Counted from the stretch's first letter, positions 50,337-61,310 are shown. The stretch: 64,000 nt of DNA from Cryomorphaceae bacterium (GCA_007116495.1 SKIJ01000055.1:1-64000), one strand, 5' to 3'. Program-made: numbers and translations. The notes: generated by a model from the sequence alone, not told the origin.

Positions 50337-50909
50337 ATGTTAAATATCATTTTATTTGGTCCTCCGGGAGCAGGAAAGGGAACCCAAGCAGAATTTCTGC
50401 AAAAAAAATACGACTTAGTTCACCTTTCTACCGGCGACATTTTCCGATACAACATCAAAAACGATACACCTTTAGGGATAAAGGCAAAAGCGTTCATGGA
50501 TCAAGGGAAACTGGTACCGGACGAATTGACCATTGCGCTGTTGGAAAGCGAAGTTAAAAAGCACCCGGCTGCTAAAGGGTTTATTTTTGATGGATTTCCA
50601 AGAACTGCTGCTCAAGCCGAAGCGCTGGATGCGTTTTTACAATCTCGCGGACAAAGCATTAAAGCCATGTTGGCCTTAGAGGTACCGGAAGACGAATTAA
50701 AAGCACGTCTTAAAGAACGAGCAAAAACATCTGGAAGAGTTGACGATGCGGACCCTGCGGTGATTCAAAACCGAATTGACGTTTACCGTAATGAAACAGA
50801 ACCCGTTAAATCTCATTACCAAGCAAAAAACAAATTCACCGGCATTGATGGCGTTGGAAGCATTTCCGAGATTACCGAGCGGTTGTTTAATGCTGTAGAC
50901 AATATTTAG
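50337..50909 (+). CDS. adk: adenylate kinase
   Basis: NIILFGPPGAGKGTQAEFLQKKYDLVHLSTGDIFR; FDGFPRTAAQAEAL. Confidence 0.97.
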   Translation: MLNIILFGPPGAGKGTQAEFLQKKYDLVHLSTGDIFRYNIKNDTPLGIKAKAFMDQGKLVPDELTIALLESEVKKHPAAKGFIFDGFPRTAAQAEALDAFLQSRGQSIKAMLALEVPEDELKARLKERAKTSGRVDDADPAVIQNRIDVYRNETEPVKSHYQAKNKFTGIDGVGSISEITERLFNAVDNI

Positions 50910-51053
50910 TGTCTGTCTATTGAGACCCTGTAGCTGCGTTATGCTAGCTTGAAAACCCGATACGCAGGCCATATTGTTTACTTTCTAGACCAACCACGTA
51001 CACTTTATTGACAGTCACTTTTTCGTTTTGTATAATTTTCCACATCTAACATT

Positions 51054-52046
51054 ATGGCCGGCAGCAACTTCATCGATTACGTAAAAATCCATTTAACATC
51101 TGGAAATGGAGGAGCTGGTAGTGCGCATCTACACCGTGCAAAATATATCCCAAAAGGCGGTCCGGACGGCGGAGATGGCGGCAGAGGTGGTCACATCATT
51201 GCGCGGGGAAACGAGCAAATGTGGACGCTCTTACACCTAAAGTATCGCAAACACATTCGTGCTGAAAACGGCACTAACGGCAGCAAGAATCACAGCTCCG
51301 GAAAGGAAGGCCGTGACGTGTACATTGATGTCCCTCTTGGCACTGTAGTCAAAGATGCTGAAACCGGGGAAACGTTTGGCGAAATTACCGAGCAAAACCA
51401 GGAACTAATCATCAAAAAAGGAGGACGAGGCGGACTGGGAAATGACCATTTCAAATCACCCACCAATCAGACACCGCGCTACGCACAACCCGGTGAGGAA
51501 GGAGAAGAAGGATGGGTTATTCTCGAATTAAAGGTACTTGCAGACGTTGGGCTTGTTGGCTTTCCTAATGCCGGTAAATCAACGCTGCTTTCTGCACTTT
51601 CTGCAGCTAAGCCTGAAATTGCAGATTACCCTTTTACCACCCTTGTCCCCAATTTGGGCATAGTGGCTTACCGAGGCTACCAGAGTTTTGCTATGGCGGA
51701 TATACCCGGCATTATTGAAGGTGCATCCGATGGAAAAGGGTTAGGGCACCGTTTTCTTCGTCATATTGAACGAAATGCCGTTTTACTATACCTCATTCCA
51801 GCCGATGCAGACGACATAAACGCCGAGTTTGAGATACTGCGCAACGAACTTAAAGCCTTTAATCCGGAACTACTTCACAAAGAACAAATGGCGGTTATAA
51901 GCAAAGCCGACATGCTGGACGAACAAATGATGGCTGAAATGGAACCATCGATTAACCTGCCAATTCCATACATGTTTATATCCGCAGTGAGTCAATATAA
52001 TTTAGATTCTTTGAAAGATGAACTCTGGAAACTCATGAACAAATGA
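51054..52046 (+). CDS. obgE: Obg family GTPase
   Basis: [100 protein letters not shown]. Confidence 0.97.
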   Translation: MAGSNFIDYVKIHLTSGNGGAGSAHLHRAKYIPKGGPDGGDGGRGGHIIARGNEQMWTLLHLKYRKHIRAENGTNGSKNHSSGKEGRDVYIDVPLGTVVKDAETGETFGEITEQNQELIIKKGGRGGLGNDHFKSPTNQTPRYAQPGEEGEEGWVILELKVLADVGLVGFPNAGKSTLLSALSAAKPEIADYPFTTLVPNLGIVAYRGYQSFAMADIPGIIEGASDGKGLGHRFLRHIERNAVLLYLIPADADDINAEFEILRNELKAFNPELLHKEQMAVISKADMLDEQMMAEMEPSINLPIPYMFISAVSQYNLDSLKDELWKLMNK

Positions 52047-52618
52047 TGAACATAATACGCTGGTTTGAGAAAGCCGATACGGAGATTTTTTTGTGGATGA
52101 ACAACAACAGTCCTGCTTCATTGGACGATTTTTTTATGTTCATTACACGCGTAGATGTTTGGATACCGCTTTACATTGTCCTTTTTATTGTTCTATATAA
52201 AAAATATCCCAAGTGGGGCTATGCCTGGGTAATGGGGGGACTTCTCCTGATGGTTTTATTGGCCGATCAAGGTTCGGTAAAACTATTCAAGGAGAACTTT
52301 CAGCGTTTGCGCCCCTGTAACAATCCTGAATTGGACGGTCTGTTTCGTGCGCTAAAGGAAGGCTGTGGTGGCAAATACGGGTTTGTTTCGTCGCATGCAT
52401 CCAACACCTTTGCATTGGCATTTTTTATCGGAACACTTACCAATAGAACATGGTGGGCCATCATGGTTGTATGGGCTGTTTTGGTAAGTTATAGTCGAAT
52501 TCACATCGGCGTACATTTTCCCGCAGATATATTTTTTGGCGGGCTTTATGGAGCCGTTATTGGTTTCTTTTTGGGTTTTGTTGTTAAGAAACCCGCAACA
52601 ATCAGCGCAGCAAAGTAA
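52043..52618 (+). CDS. PAP2 superfamily phosphatase
   Basis: [51 protein letters not shown]. Confidence 0.93.
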   Translation: MMNIIRWFEKADTEIFLWMNNNSPASLDDFFMFITRVDVWIPLYIVLFIVLYKKYPKWGYAWVMGGLLLMVLLADQGSVKLFKENFQRLRPCNNPELDGLFRALKEGCGGKYGFVSSHASNTFALAFFIGTLTNRTWWAIMVVWAVLVSYSRIHIGVHFPADIFFGGLYGAVIGFFLGFVVKKPATISAAK

Positions 52619-54797
52619 GACTACCAGTTCGATAATGCCATTCACCTTGCTGATCTTTTAAACGTAACGAATATACGTAAACACCCGTTGGCGCCTGTGT
52701 ACCGTTTACATTTCCATCCCAGTGAACGTCCGGACTATCGCTATAAAACACCTCCTGCCCCCATCTATTGTGGATTCTAAATTCGTATTTGGCCACATTA
52801 GACACCTCCACATTGAACCAATCATTAATACCATCTCCATCGGGTGTAAATGCATTGGGGATGTATATGTTGGTTTCCGGTATAACGATAATGTCGATGA
52901 ACGACGTGTCGATGCATCCGTCTTGATTTTCTCCAACTAAAAAAGCTGTAAAGCGTGCAGAATCGGCGTCATAAGTATGCTCAATCGTCATTGGTGCCGG
53001 CACAAACACCTGACCGTCACCTGTGTGTAGTTCGGAGTACAAAACATCATCGCTAAACGAGCAGGAAAAGGTTGTGGAAGGATCATACATTAATAACCGT
53101 GTCATGGAAGCCGTGAGCTGTGCTTCGGGGCTTGGTAAAACGTATATGGGATCTAAATCAACACTTATGGTATCAACGCAAAACGACGTTGTTCGTAATG
53201 TAATTCTAGGATAATAGACACCTGGGGTTGAATACGTATGTTCAATTGAACCATTGTTGTTATAGGTTGTGCCATCTCCCATATCCCAAAGGATGCGTAT
53301 GGGACCTCTTGCTGTTGCTTGACTGTTCAGAACAGCTTCATATGGAGCACATACCTCATCTGCATGACCGGTTATATCCAACGATATGCGTTCGTGTAGA
53401 ATAAGTTGTTCGTAATAAAAACTTTCACAACCAAAATCTTCGGTAGTCAAACTGACCTCGTATAAATTACCGTCATTTGTAAAAACAACGGGAGGCGGAT
53501 CCGGGCCTGACCAGGTTTGCGGCGTAGCATTTACTCCAAAATCCCATTCAATGGTTGCATTTGGTGACAAGTTTGTGCCTTCCAAAGTAAAGTTTAGTCC
53601 CTTATCTAGGCACGGGCTTTCTCCCCACGAAAACCAATTGTCAACCGAATCTCTAATTTCAAAAATTTCAACAGCTGTATCGTTACACCCCGGGATACTA
53701 TCATTGATGATAAGCATTACTTCAAAAAATCCCGTATCGCTAAACGTATACGTAGGGTTAAAAGCCGACGAGGTATCATGGGGGGCGTTTCCGGGGTCGT
53801 TAAACTTCCAATGAGCGTGTAACATACCTGAGCTGAAGTGACGAAAGTCTATGGTTCGCCCCCTACAAGATGCATCGGCACCGAGCTCCGCTTGAGTTTG
53901 AATTCCAGCCCTTGTAGAGAGGATGCAATCGGCTATCACATACTGCATCTCTCTTTGCGTTGTATTGATTAATTGACCATCGCGATACTCGTCTACGCAA
54001 ACGGCAACGGTAAAAAAGCCTATAATTGGATCCGGCACAACCGATAACGTTCCTGTTTGTGGGTCTATTGATAATCCGGGTGTTCCGTGAATTGGATTGG
54101 TTCCTGAGTATCCGGGTGCGTGATTTACAATTGAATATGGAGGGCCGGTAGGTGGGTTGGGCACAACACCATTAGGCCCATTATTAGGAGCTTGACCACC
54201 ACCTAAATACGGGTCACACAATGAAAAAACCAAACTATCGCCATCTGGGTCTACAGTTGGTATATCGATGACGTTTGATTGTCCAAAACACATGAGTAAA
54301 TTTGGCAACTCTAGAAATTGCACTGAATTATTACAGGCAGTATCGTTTGCTGGAATACTCGTAAAAAAACTATTACCCGTAGATCCGGGGTTGATGATAT
54401 TTAGAATCACATTATTGCGGCAGCAACGCTGGTGAACAATGGTGTAACCAAGAGGGGACGGTGGCAAAATAACAGTATCTATGTACTCCGCGTACTCAAC
54501 GCAAACATTGCTGGGCGGCGGAGGGCTGCAACTGTCGGTTTCTAAAGGTATATTGGGGATGGTATTGGTAATATCAACCATAATTGTGAATGACAAACTT
54601 GCCCCTTGATATATAGCAACAGGAATTCTGTTATCGAACGGAACCTGACTTGTTGCACAATCGCGAAACATGGTGAGTTTAATGCGATATGTGTTATTAC
54701 CCAAACACGTATACGTGAAGTCACCACCTACTAAGTGGGATGCTTCGGTGATAAAGACCGAAAAAATTAATAATAGAAGGAATAAAACTCGTTTCAT
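52602..54797 (-). CDS. secreted PKD-domain protein with gliding-motility-associated (T9SS type B) C-terminus
   Basis: Signal peptide; ASHLVGGDFTYTCLGNNTYRIKLTMFRDC; C-term IYIPNAFTPDGDGINDWFNVEVSNVAKYEFRIHNRWGQEVF...WDGNVNGTQAPTGVYVYSL. Confidence 0.93.
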   Translation of the reverse strand: MKRVLFLLLLIFSVFITEASHLVGGDFTYTCLGNNTYRIKLTMFRDCATSQVPFDNRIPVAIYQGASLSFTIMVDITNTIPNIPLETDSCSPPPPSNVCVEYAEYIDTVILPPSPLGYTIVHQRCCRNNVILNIINPGSTGNSFFTSIPANDTACNNSVQFLELPNLLMCFGQSNVIDIPTVDPDGDSLVFSLCDPYLGGGQAPNNGPNGVVPNPPTGPPYSIVNHAPGYSGTNPIHGTPGLSIDPQTGTLSVVPDPIIGFFTVAVCVDEYRDGQLINTTQREMQYVIADCILSTRAGIQTQAELGADASCRGRTIDFRHFSSGMLHAHWKFNDPGNAPHDTSSAFNPTYTFSDTGFFEVMLIINDSIPGCNDTAVEIFEIRDSVDNWFSWGESPCLDKGLNFTLEGTNLSPNATIEWDFGVNATPQTWSGPDPPPVVFTNDGNLYEVSLTTEDFGCESFYYEQLILHERISLDITGHADEVCAPYEAVLNSQATARGPIRILWDMGDGTTYNNNGSIEHTYSTPGVYYPRITLRTTSFCVDTISVDLDPIYVLPSPEAQLTASMTRLLMYDPSTTFSCSFSDDVLYSELHTGDGQVFVPAPMTIEHTYDADSARFTAFLVGENQDGCIDTSFIDIIVIPETNIYIPNAFTPDGDGINDWFNVEVSNVAKYEFRIHNRWGQEVFYSDSPDVHWDGNVNGTQAPTGVYVYSLRLKDQQGEWHYRTGSLTLLR

Positions 54798-55150
54798 CGG
54801 TAATCACATCATGTGTAGCGTTTCGCATGAATAACAGCCAATCATAAATTCACACCAGCAACCCAGTAGGGAATGTCAATGTAAACAGCGATAATTGTAA
54901 ATAGTTAACGTCAAACCTGCATAGGTCTACTTAAAATTTAAATACGACTATGCTTAACTTTTAAACGTATTAAATATAAAATTCAAACAGTTAACCAAAC
55001 AAACTAATTTGCCATTCATTTTGTAAAATTACATTTTATTTTTTAAAATCAAAAGTTTTTATTTAAGTTGTCGAAAAGGCATAAAAAATTCGTACCATAT
55101 AAAGGTGTTTTGGTATATTCGCAGCCTTATTAAAACACCACATTTAGCGT

Positions 55151-57340
55151 ATGGCTACATTAGAAAAAATCCGTAATCGATCTGGACTATTGCTCATTAC
55201 TATTGGTTTGGCAATGGCAGCATTTATATTGATGGATTTTCTGGGATCTGGAGACTCCATCATTAGAGGCAACCAACTCATGGTTGGAAAAATTAATGGG
55301 CGCACAATTGACTTACCTGAATTTAGTGAGCGGGTTGAGCGAATTACCGAAAACTACCGCAACACTTCTGGGGATGTATCCTTAGCAAATGTTACACGTA
55401 AGCAGTTTGCAGAGGCCGCATGGGAAGAGTTTCTCAGAGAGTCCATTTTGGTTAAAGACCTACGAGCTTTAGGACTTACTGTAAACGACGAAGAGCTCTA
55501 TAATCGCATTATTCAGCACCCAGATATTCTGCAAGCTGATGCGTTTAAAGATGAGGTTACCAATCAATTCAGCGAAGCCCGTCTTCAACAATACCTTACC
55601 ACACTCCAAGATCAGCGAGCGGACAACCCTGAAGCAAATCGTTTTTGGAGGCAATGGAAAGCTTTTGAAGACAACATGCGCAACGAATCTCTCAACAACA
55701 AATACAACATCGCAATAAGCTTGGGGATAACCAAACCGGCAAAACTCGCTCAATTTTCGTTTGAATGGGAAAACCGCACGCGCAACGTTGAAATCATTCC
55801 CATACTTTTCAGTGGCATTGCGGACGAGGATGTTGTTGTTACAGAATCAGATTTAAATGCGTATTACAAACGCAATAAAGATAAATTTAAAGTTGATGAA
55901 CCGTATCGAGCGTTTGAATTTGTAACACTTGACGTTGTTCCAAGTGCTGAAGACATTCAATCAGTTCGCGATGAACTTATGAAGTTTACACGCGAGCAGC
56001 TAGAGAAAAACCGAGCTACTGGAAATTATGACACCGTACCTTCTTTTGCCGATGCAGAAGATGATTCGGCATTTGTATCAATGCGGAGTGACTTGCCATA
56101 CAGCGGTCGCTTTTACCGAGAAGAAACCGGTTTCAGACCCGAGTATGATTCTGTTATATTTAGCGGCGACGCCTCTGGTTATGTATTTGGTCCTTACGAA
56201 ACGAATCAAGAATACTTAGCTTTGGGCAAAGTAAGTGAAGTGAGATTTTTACCTGATTCTGTTGAAGCTCGTCACATATTAATCGCCTACCAAGGAGCTG
56301 AACGCTCTCAGTCGCAACGTGCTCCGATGGAAGCCAAAGAGCTTGCAGATAGTTTACTTGCAATATTAAAAGACGATCGTTCTCAGTTTGAAGCTTTATC
56401 AACGGCCAACAGCGACGATGCATCTGCTGCCCAAAAGGGTGGTGACTTAGGTTGGTTTACAGAAAACACCATGACCTCCGCATTTTCTGATTACTGCTTT
56501 ACAAATAGCGTAGGAGATTTGGGTATGGTTATGACAGAATTTGGTTTTCACATCATTGAAATTACAGGACAGTTAGGAAGCTCTAAAACTGCGCGTATTT
56601 CTGAGATTGCTAGAGAAGTTATCATTTCAGAAAAAACCGACAACGATGTTTATCGCATGGCCTCAAAAATTGCCGAAGCAGCAAATGATCCAGAGCGTTT
56701 TAGTGAATTAGCTTCAAAAGCCGGAGCGCAGGTGAGAACAGCTACCGACGTAAATCGATTTGACGAAACCATCATTGGATTAGGACAAAACCGTGATCTT
56801 GTACGTTGGGTTTTTGAAAACGATCGCTCTGAAGGAGACGTTGACGTACAACGCAGCTCTGATAACGCTTACATTGTCATCCACCTTACAGATATTGTTA
56901 ACGAAGGAACTGCACCTTTTACATCGGTAAGAGAAGAGGTTGAAGACGCAGTGTTTAATGAGAAAAAAACACAGATGATCATTGAACGCATCAGCGGAAT
57001 GATTGATAACGACTTGAATACCATTGCACGTGAAATGAACACTACTGTAACTAATTCCGATGTGATGTTTAATGCCAATAATATTGAACGTGCCGGTCAA
57101 GAGCCTAGGGTTGTTGGTAAGATTCACGGTTTAACTGAAAACGAGAACCACATTGTTACCGGTGACAATGGAGTTTATGTAGTTCGTGTGAACAGCACAA
57201 CTACTCCACCCCGACAAGACGATTACGCCGACGAACAACGCGTTTATCTCGACAACATTCGCTCAACCATACCCGTGGGTGTGATGGAAAGTAAACGCGA
57301 TGGCGCTAAAGTTAAAGACCGCCGTTATAAATTTTTCTAA
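55151..57340 (+). CDS. membrane-anchored peptidylprolyl isomerase (PpiD/SurA-like)
   Basis: N-terminal TM MATLEKIRNRSGLLLITIGLAMAAFILMDF; parvulin EARHILIAYQGAERSQ...GGDLGWFTENTMTSAF...FGFHIIEITG. Confidence 0.92.
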   Translation: MATLEKIRNRSGLLLITIGLAMAAFILMDFLGSGDSIIRGNQLMVGKINGRTIDLPEFSERVERITENYRNTSGDVSLANVTRKQFAEAAWEEFLRESILVKDLRALGLTVNDEELYNRIIQHPDILQADAFKDEVTNQFSEARLQQYLTTLQDQRADNPEANRFWRQWKAFEDNMRNESLNNKYNIAISLGITKPAKLAQFSFEWENRTRNVEIIPILFSGIADEDVVVTESDLNAYYKRNKDKFKVDEPYRAFEFVTLDVVPSAEDIQSVRDELMKFTREQLEKNRATGNYDTVPSFADAEDDSAFVSMRSDLPYSGRFYREETGFRPEYDSVIFSGDASGYVFGPYETNQEYLALGKVSEVRFLPDSVEARHILIAYQGAERSQSQRAPMEAKELADSLLAILKDDRSQFEALSTANSDDASAAQKGGDLGWFTENTMTSAFSDYCFTNSVGDLGMVMTEFGFHIIEITGQLGSSKTARISEIAREVIISEKTDNDVYRMASKIAEAANDPERFSELASKAGAQVRTATDVNRFDETIIGLGQNRDLVRWVFENDRSEGDVDVQRSSDNAYIVIHLTDIVNEGTAPFTSVREEVEDAVFNEKKTQMIIERISGMIDNDLNTIAREMNTTVTNSDVMFNANNIERAGQEPRVVGKIHGLTENENHIVTGDNGVYVVRVNSTTTPPRQDDYADEQRVYLDNIRSTIPVGVMESKRDGAKVKDRRYKFF

Positions 57341-57381
57341 GTGCTTATGGCCTGAAGAACCAAAAATTTTACAGTAAGCAT

Positions 57382-57418
57382 AAAAAAAGGGCGTCACATA
57401 ATGTGATGCCCTTTTTTT
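57382..57418. terminator. bidirectional intrinsic terminator
   Basis: aaaaaaagggcgtcaca-taa-tgtgatgcccttttttt between convergent genes. Confidence 0.9.
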
Positions 57419-57441
57419 ATTTAATCATGAACGCTACTGTG

Positions 57442-58599
57442 TTAAACGTAGGATTCAATATCATCTTCGGTTATTTCTTCACCACCTAGTATCATAAGGC
57501 GCTCAACAACATTTCTCAATTCGCGTATGTTTCCAGTCCAATCTCGCGCTTGTAGTGCCTGAATCGCCTTTTCTGTTAAGGGTTTAGCCGCCATTCCTTC
57601 TTGAGTTGACAGCATACTAACAAAGTGCTCGATCAAAATCGGAATGTCGTCTCTGCGATCATTAAGAGCAGGTACTTTTATTAGTATAACAGCGAGGCGA
57701 TGGTACAAATCTTCTCTAAATTTACCCTCTGCTATTTCTCTCTTTAAATCTTTATTGGTTGCAGCAATTACCCGAACATTGACGTTAATTGACTTATCGC
57801 CACCAACCGGGGTTATCTTACCTTCTTGCAATGCACGGAGCACCTTGGCCTGAGCAGACAAACTCATATCTCCAACTTCATCGAGAAAGAGTGTGCCTTC
57901 GTTGGCCAGTTCAAACTTACCTTTTCGATCCTTAACCGCTGATGTAAACGCGCCTTTTTTATGTCCAAAAAGTTCACTTTCGATCAATTCTGAAGGAATT
58001 GCTGCGCAGTTAACCTCAATGAATGGCTTTTTACTGCGTTCACTTTGAGCATGTACGGCATGTGCTACCAGCTCCTTCCCCGTTCCGTTTGGACCGGTTA
58101 TCATTACACGAGCATCTGTGGGTGCTATTTTATCTATGATTGATCTAATTTGCTCCAGTTTATCGGACTGACCAATCATGGTGTATTTTCTGCTTACTTT
58201 TTTTCGCAAACGCTTGTTTTCTACTTTTAACGAATTGCTGTCTAAAGCATTGCGAACTGTCGTTAACAGTCTATTTAAATCTGGCGGTTTGCTTATAAAA
58301 TCAAACGCTCCCATTTGCATACACTTCACCGCTAAGTCAACGTCACCATGACCGGTTATCATCACAACGGACGTATCTGGATTCAATTCGGGTACGCGCT
58401 CCAGCACGTCTAATCCATCAAGTTCGGGCATTTTAATGTCGCATATAAGCAGATCATAGTCATTATCTTTGAGCATTTCCACTGCCTTTCGACCATTTTC
58501 TGCCGTATCAACGATAAAGGAGCTATTTTCCTCTTTGAGTATGTTGGTCAAAACATTGCGAATGGCAAGTTCATCTTCTGCAATTAAGATTCGAGACAT
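57442..58599 (-). CDS. sigma-54-interacting response regulator lacking a C-terminal DNA-binding domain
   Basis: Receiver [77 protein letters not shown] then stop. Confidence 0.92.
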   Translation of the reverse strand: MSRILIAEDELAIRNVLTNILKEENSSFIVDTAENGRKAVEMLKDNDYDLLICDIKMPELDGLDVLERVPELNPDTSVVMITGHGDVDLAVKCMQMGAFDFISKPPDLNRLLTTVRNALDSNSLKVENKRLRKKVSRKYTMIGQSDKLEQIRSIIDKIAPTDARVMITGPNGTGKELVAHAVHAQSERSKKPFIEVNCAAIPSELIESELFGHKKGAFTSAVKDRKGKFELANEGTLFLDEVGDMSLSAQAKVLRALQEGKITPVGGDKSINVNVRVIAATNKDLKREIAEGKFREDLYHRLAVILIKVPALNDRRDDIPILIEHFVSMLSTQEGMAAKPLTEKAIQALQARDWTGNIRELRNVVERLMILGGEEITEDDIESYV

Positions 58600-58616
58600 G
58601 GGATGGTTGGATTATA

Positions 58617-59315
58617 TTATACCGTTGCAACTGAAAAATTGTCGAAAAGGCTTTTAAGAATTTTTGCCCCATCTGTATTTCCAAGATTTTCATCAGCAGC
58701 GCGTTCGGGATGCGGCATCATGCCGAATACATTTCGGTTGGCGTTGCAAACGCCCGCTATGCCATTCACAGAGCCGTTGGGGTTTGATGCTTCATTAACC
58801 TCTCCTGCCGGGGAGCAATATCTAAAAATGATCTGGTTATTATCTTCTAAGCGCTTGATATCCTCTTCAGACGCGTAGTAGCGTCCTTCACCATGTGCTA
58901 TGGGAATACACAACGGGTCATTATAAACATCGGCATTAATAGCGCTTGCATTGTTATCTGCTACGATATGTACATTTTTGCAAATAAAACGGTGTGACGT
59001 GTTGTGTAAGAGAGCTCCCGGCAACAAACCAGACTCACATAGAACCTGAAACCCATTGCATACGCCGAGAACATAGCCTCCCGCATTTGCGAAATCAATG
59101 ACGCTCTGCATCAAAGGAGAAAAGCGAGCAATTGCTCCACTTCTTAGGTAATCGCCGTAAGAAAACCCTCCGGGTAACACAATCATATCAACTCCTTTGA
59201 GATCGGAATCTTTATGCCACAGTTCTACAACCTTATGCCCCATGATGGTTTCAAGAACATACATCATATCACGATCGCAGTTTGATCCGGGAAAAACAAG
59301 AACACCTACTGTCAT
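58617..59315 (-). CDS. purQ: phosphoribosylformylglycinamidine synthase, glutaminase subunit PurQ
   Basis: MTVGVLVFPGSNCDRDMMYVLE; VLPGGFSYGDYLRSGAIARFSP; VLGVCNGFQVLCESGLLPGAL; MMPHPERA. Confidence 0.94.
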   Translation of the reverse strand: MTVGVLVFPGSNCDRDMMYVLETIMGHKVVELWHKDSDLKGVDMIVLPGGFSYGDYLRSGAIARFSPLMQSVIDFANAGGYVLGVCNGFQVLCESGLLPGALLHNTSHRFICKNVHIVADNNASAINADVYNDPLCIPIAHGEGRYYASEEDIKRLEDNNQIIFRYCSPAGEVNEASNPNGSVNGIAGVCNANRNVFGMMPHPERAADENLGNTDGAKILKSLFDNFSVATV

Positions 59316-59337
59316 AAATAATAATTTAAAATGTGCA

Positions 59338-59345
59338 CAAAGGTA
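59338..59345 (-). promoter_or_regulatory. -7 element TACCTTTG (minus strand) for purQ
   Basis: CAAAGGTA on + strand, 22 nt upstream of the purQ start. Confidence 0.4.
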
Positions 59346-59369
59346 ATCCAATAAGGCGGCATGGGCAAC

Positions 59370-59951
59370 TCATAAACGATCCAGCTCCTTACGTAGTCCG
59401 CGGTGATTCCGCTTAAATTGTGATGGCGTTAAACCTGTGTGTTGCTTGAATTGAGTTGACAAAAACTGACTGCTGCTGTACCCCAGCTGATGGGCCATTT
59501 CGGAAATTGTTAATTCATTATACAACAGTAATTCCTTTATGCGCTCTATCCTTTGTAGTATAATAAAATGTTCAATCGTATTGCCTTCGATCTCTGAGAA
59601 AACCTTACTAAGATGACTGTAATCTTTGTGAAACGCATCTGAGATCAGCGTTGACCATTTTTTTAGTTGTGTCTGATCTTTTTCTAAATGCCTTAACGTA
59701 GAAATGACAAGACGCTTTATGTCTTCAACTAATTTGCGGTCGGCATCTTCCACGCGTTCAAAACCTATAGACTCAAGATCTGAAAAAACAGCTTTATATG
59801 CTTGCTCACCAATTGGTGTATTAAGGTACACTGCTCCGAGTTGAATATCGCTATAATCGATATCGTGTTTGTTAAGTATTTCTTCTACAGCCATAATGCA
59901 CCGCTGACACACCATGTTTTTAATGTAAACAACATCATTCTCTTTTTCCAT
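59370..59951 (-). CDS. AraC-family transcriptional regulator with HMA-like N-terminal domain
   Basis: YIKNMVCQRCIMAVEEILNKHDI (MxCxxC-like), C-terminal ELTISEMAHQLGYSSSQFLSTQFKQHTGLTPSQFKR. ORF track start 59966 overlaps the -7 motif; MEKENDVVYIK start preferred. Confidence 0.88.
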   Translation of the reverse strand: MEKENDVVYIKNMVCQRCIMAVEEILNKHDIDYSDIQLGAVYLNTPIGEQAYKAVFSDLESIGFERVEDADRKLVEDIKRLVISTLRHLEKDQTQLKKWSTLISDAFHKDYSHLSKVFSEIEGNTIEHFIILQRIERIKELLLYNELTISEMAHQLGYSSSQFLSTQFKQHTGLTPSQFKRNHRGLRKELDRL

Positions 59952-59963
59952 TTTCTTTTTTTT

Positions 59964-59971
59964 CAAAAATA
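59964..59971 (-). promoter_or_regulatory. -7 element TATTTTTG (minus strand) for the AraC-family gene
   Basis: CAAAAATA on + strand, 12 nt upstream of the preferred start at 59951. Confidence 0.4.
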
Positions 59972-60090
59972 CAATGTATTGTGGTATTCATTCATTGGTT
60001 TATGCTATTTTTGCGCCCTTGCATATAAATACATAAACCAACTGTATTTGTATTGTTTACAATAAAAACAACAAAAAGAACAAGCAACTC

Positions 60091-60771
60091 ATGGCTAAAA
60101 AAAGCAAGCAAGACGACGAAATACTTGTTGATTTAGAAACAAAAGTTAGTTCGGCAGAAGCCTTTCTAGAGAAAAACAAAACCATCATTACCAGCGTTTT
60201 TGCAGCCATCATCATTGGTGTCGGTGGGTATCTTGCGTTTACCAGCTTGTATCTTGCCCCCAAGGAAAAAGAAGCGCAATTCGAATTATACCTAGCTCAA
60301 GAGCTATTCGAAGAAGAAGATTTTTTACAATCCATTGAGGGTGATGGCAACGCCATTGGCTTCTTAGCTATTGCTGAAGATTACCGATGGACAAAGGCTG
60401 CTAATCTTTCTAATTATTATGCTGGTATTGCATATCTCAACTTAGGAGATTACAAAAATGCAATCACCTATCTCGACAAGTTTTCCACCAAAGACGACAT
60501 TCTTTCCGTAGTGAGTAAAGGAGCAATTGGTGATGCTTTTATGGAACTCAACCAATTAAACGAAGCTTTAGACTATTACAGTAAAGCCAGCACAAAAAGT
60601 AATAATTCTATGGTCGTTCCTTTATATTTAGAGCGTGCCGGTCATACAGCTTTGATGCTTGAAGACAATAAAAAGGCAATGCGCTTTTACGAACGAATTG
60701 TGAATGATTTTCCCGAGAGTAGAGAAGCAGACAACGCAAAAAAAATGATTGCTAAATTAGACGTCAAATAG
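60091..60771 (+). CDS. TPR-containing membrane-anchored protein (YfgM-like)
   Basis: N-terminal TM FAAIIIGVGGYLAF; repeats YAGIAYLNLGDYKNAITYLDKF. Confidence 0.78.
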   Translation: MAKKSKQDDEILVDLETKVSSAEAFLEKNKTIITSVFAAIIIGVGGYLAFTSLYLAPKEKEAQFELYLAQELFEEEDFLQSIEGDGNAIGFLAIAEDYRWTKAANLSNYYAGIAYLNLGDYKNAITYLDKFSTKDDILSVVSKGAIGDAFMELNQLNEALDYYSKASTKSNNSMVVPLYLERAGHTALMLEDNKKAMRFYERIVNDFPESREADNAKKMIAKLDVK

Positions 60772-60774
60772 AAT

Positions 60775-61269
60775 ATGGCTACTGAAGGCGTCAATTTATC
60801 AGACTTCAATCCGGAGTCACTCCCCCCGGTCGAGGATATGGGTTTCGGAATCATTACTGCAGATTGGAATAATGATATAACCGACAACCTTGAAAAAGGT
60901 GCTATTGATACGCTTAAAAGCTTGGGCGTCTCCGAGCGCAATATTTTAACACAACGTGTACCGGGTAGCTTAGAGTTAGTGTTTGCCGCTAAGCATATGG
61001 CCGAGAACGCGCACATTCCTTCAGCAATCATCATCATAGGATCCGTAATACGAGGACAAACCGCACATTTCGATTATGTTTGCCAATCTGTTTTTCAAGG
61101 ACTTGCTTTACTAAACACACAATTAACCATACCGGTTATCGGTTGTGTGCTCACCGATGATACACGTCAACAATCCATAGACCGTTCAGGAGGTATTCAC
61201 GGTAATAAAGGGGTTGAGGCTGCTGTTGCGGCAGTTCGCATGGCAGCTATTGCAGATAAACGATACTGA
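60775..61269 (+). CDS. ribH: 6,7-dimethyl-8-ribityllumazine synthase
   Basis: GFGIITADWNNDITDNLEKGA; RVPGSLELVFAAKHMAE; GSVIRGQTAHFDYVCQSV; GCVLTDDTRQQSIDRSGG. Confidence 0.94.
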   Translation: MATEGVNLSDFNPESLPPVEDMGFGIITADWNNDITDNLEKGAIDTLKSLGVSERNILTQRVPGSLELVFAAKHMAENAHIPSAIIIIGSVIRGQTAHFDYVCQSVFQGLALLNTQLTIPVIGCVLTDDTRQQSIDRSGGIHGNKGVEAAVAAVRMAAIADKRY

Positions 61270-61310
61270 TTTAATTCTCAGTACATATCCTATTTTACAA
61301 ATTAATCACC

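Noticed and set aside
50401-50408. A8 run near the start of adk as another slippage site
   Set aside because: Falls in the conserved N-terminal core where a truncated product would be non-functional; probably just CAA AAA AAA coding.
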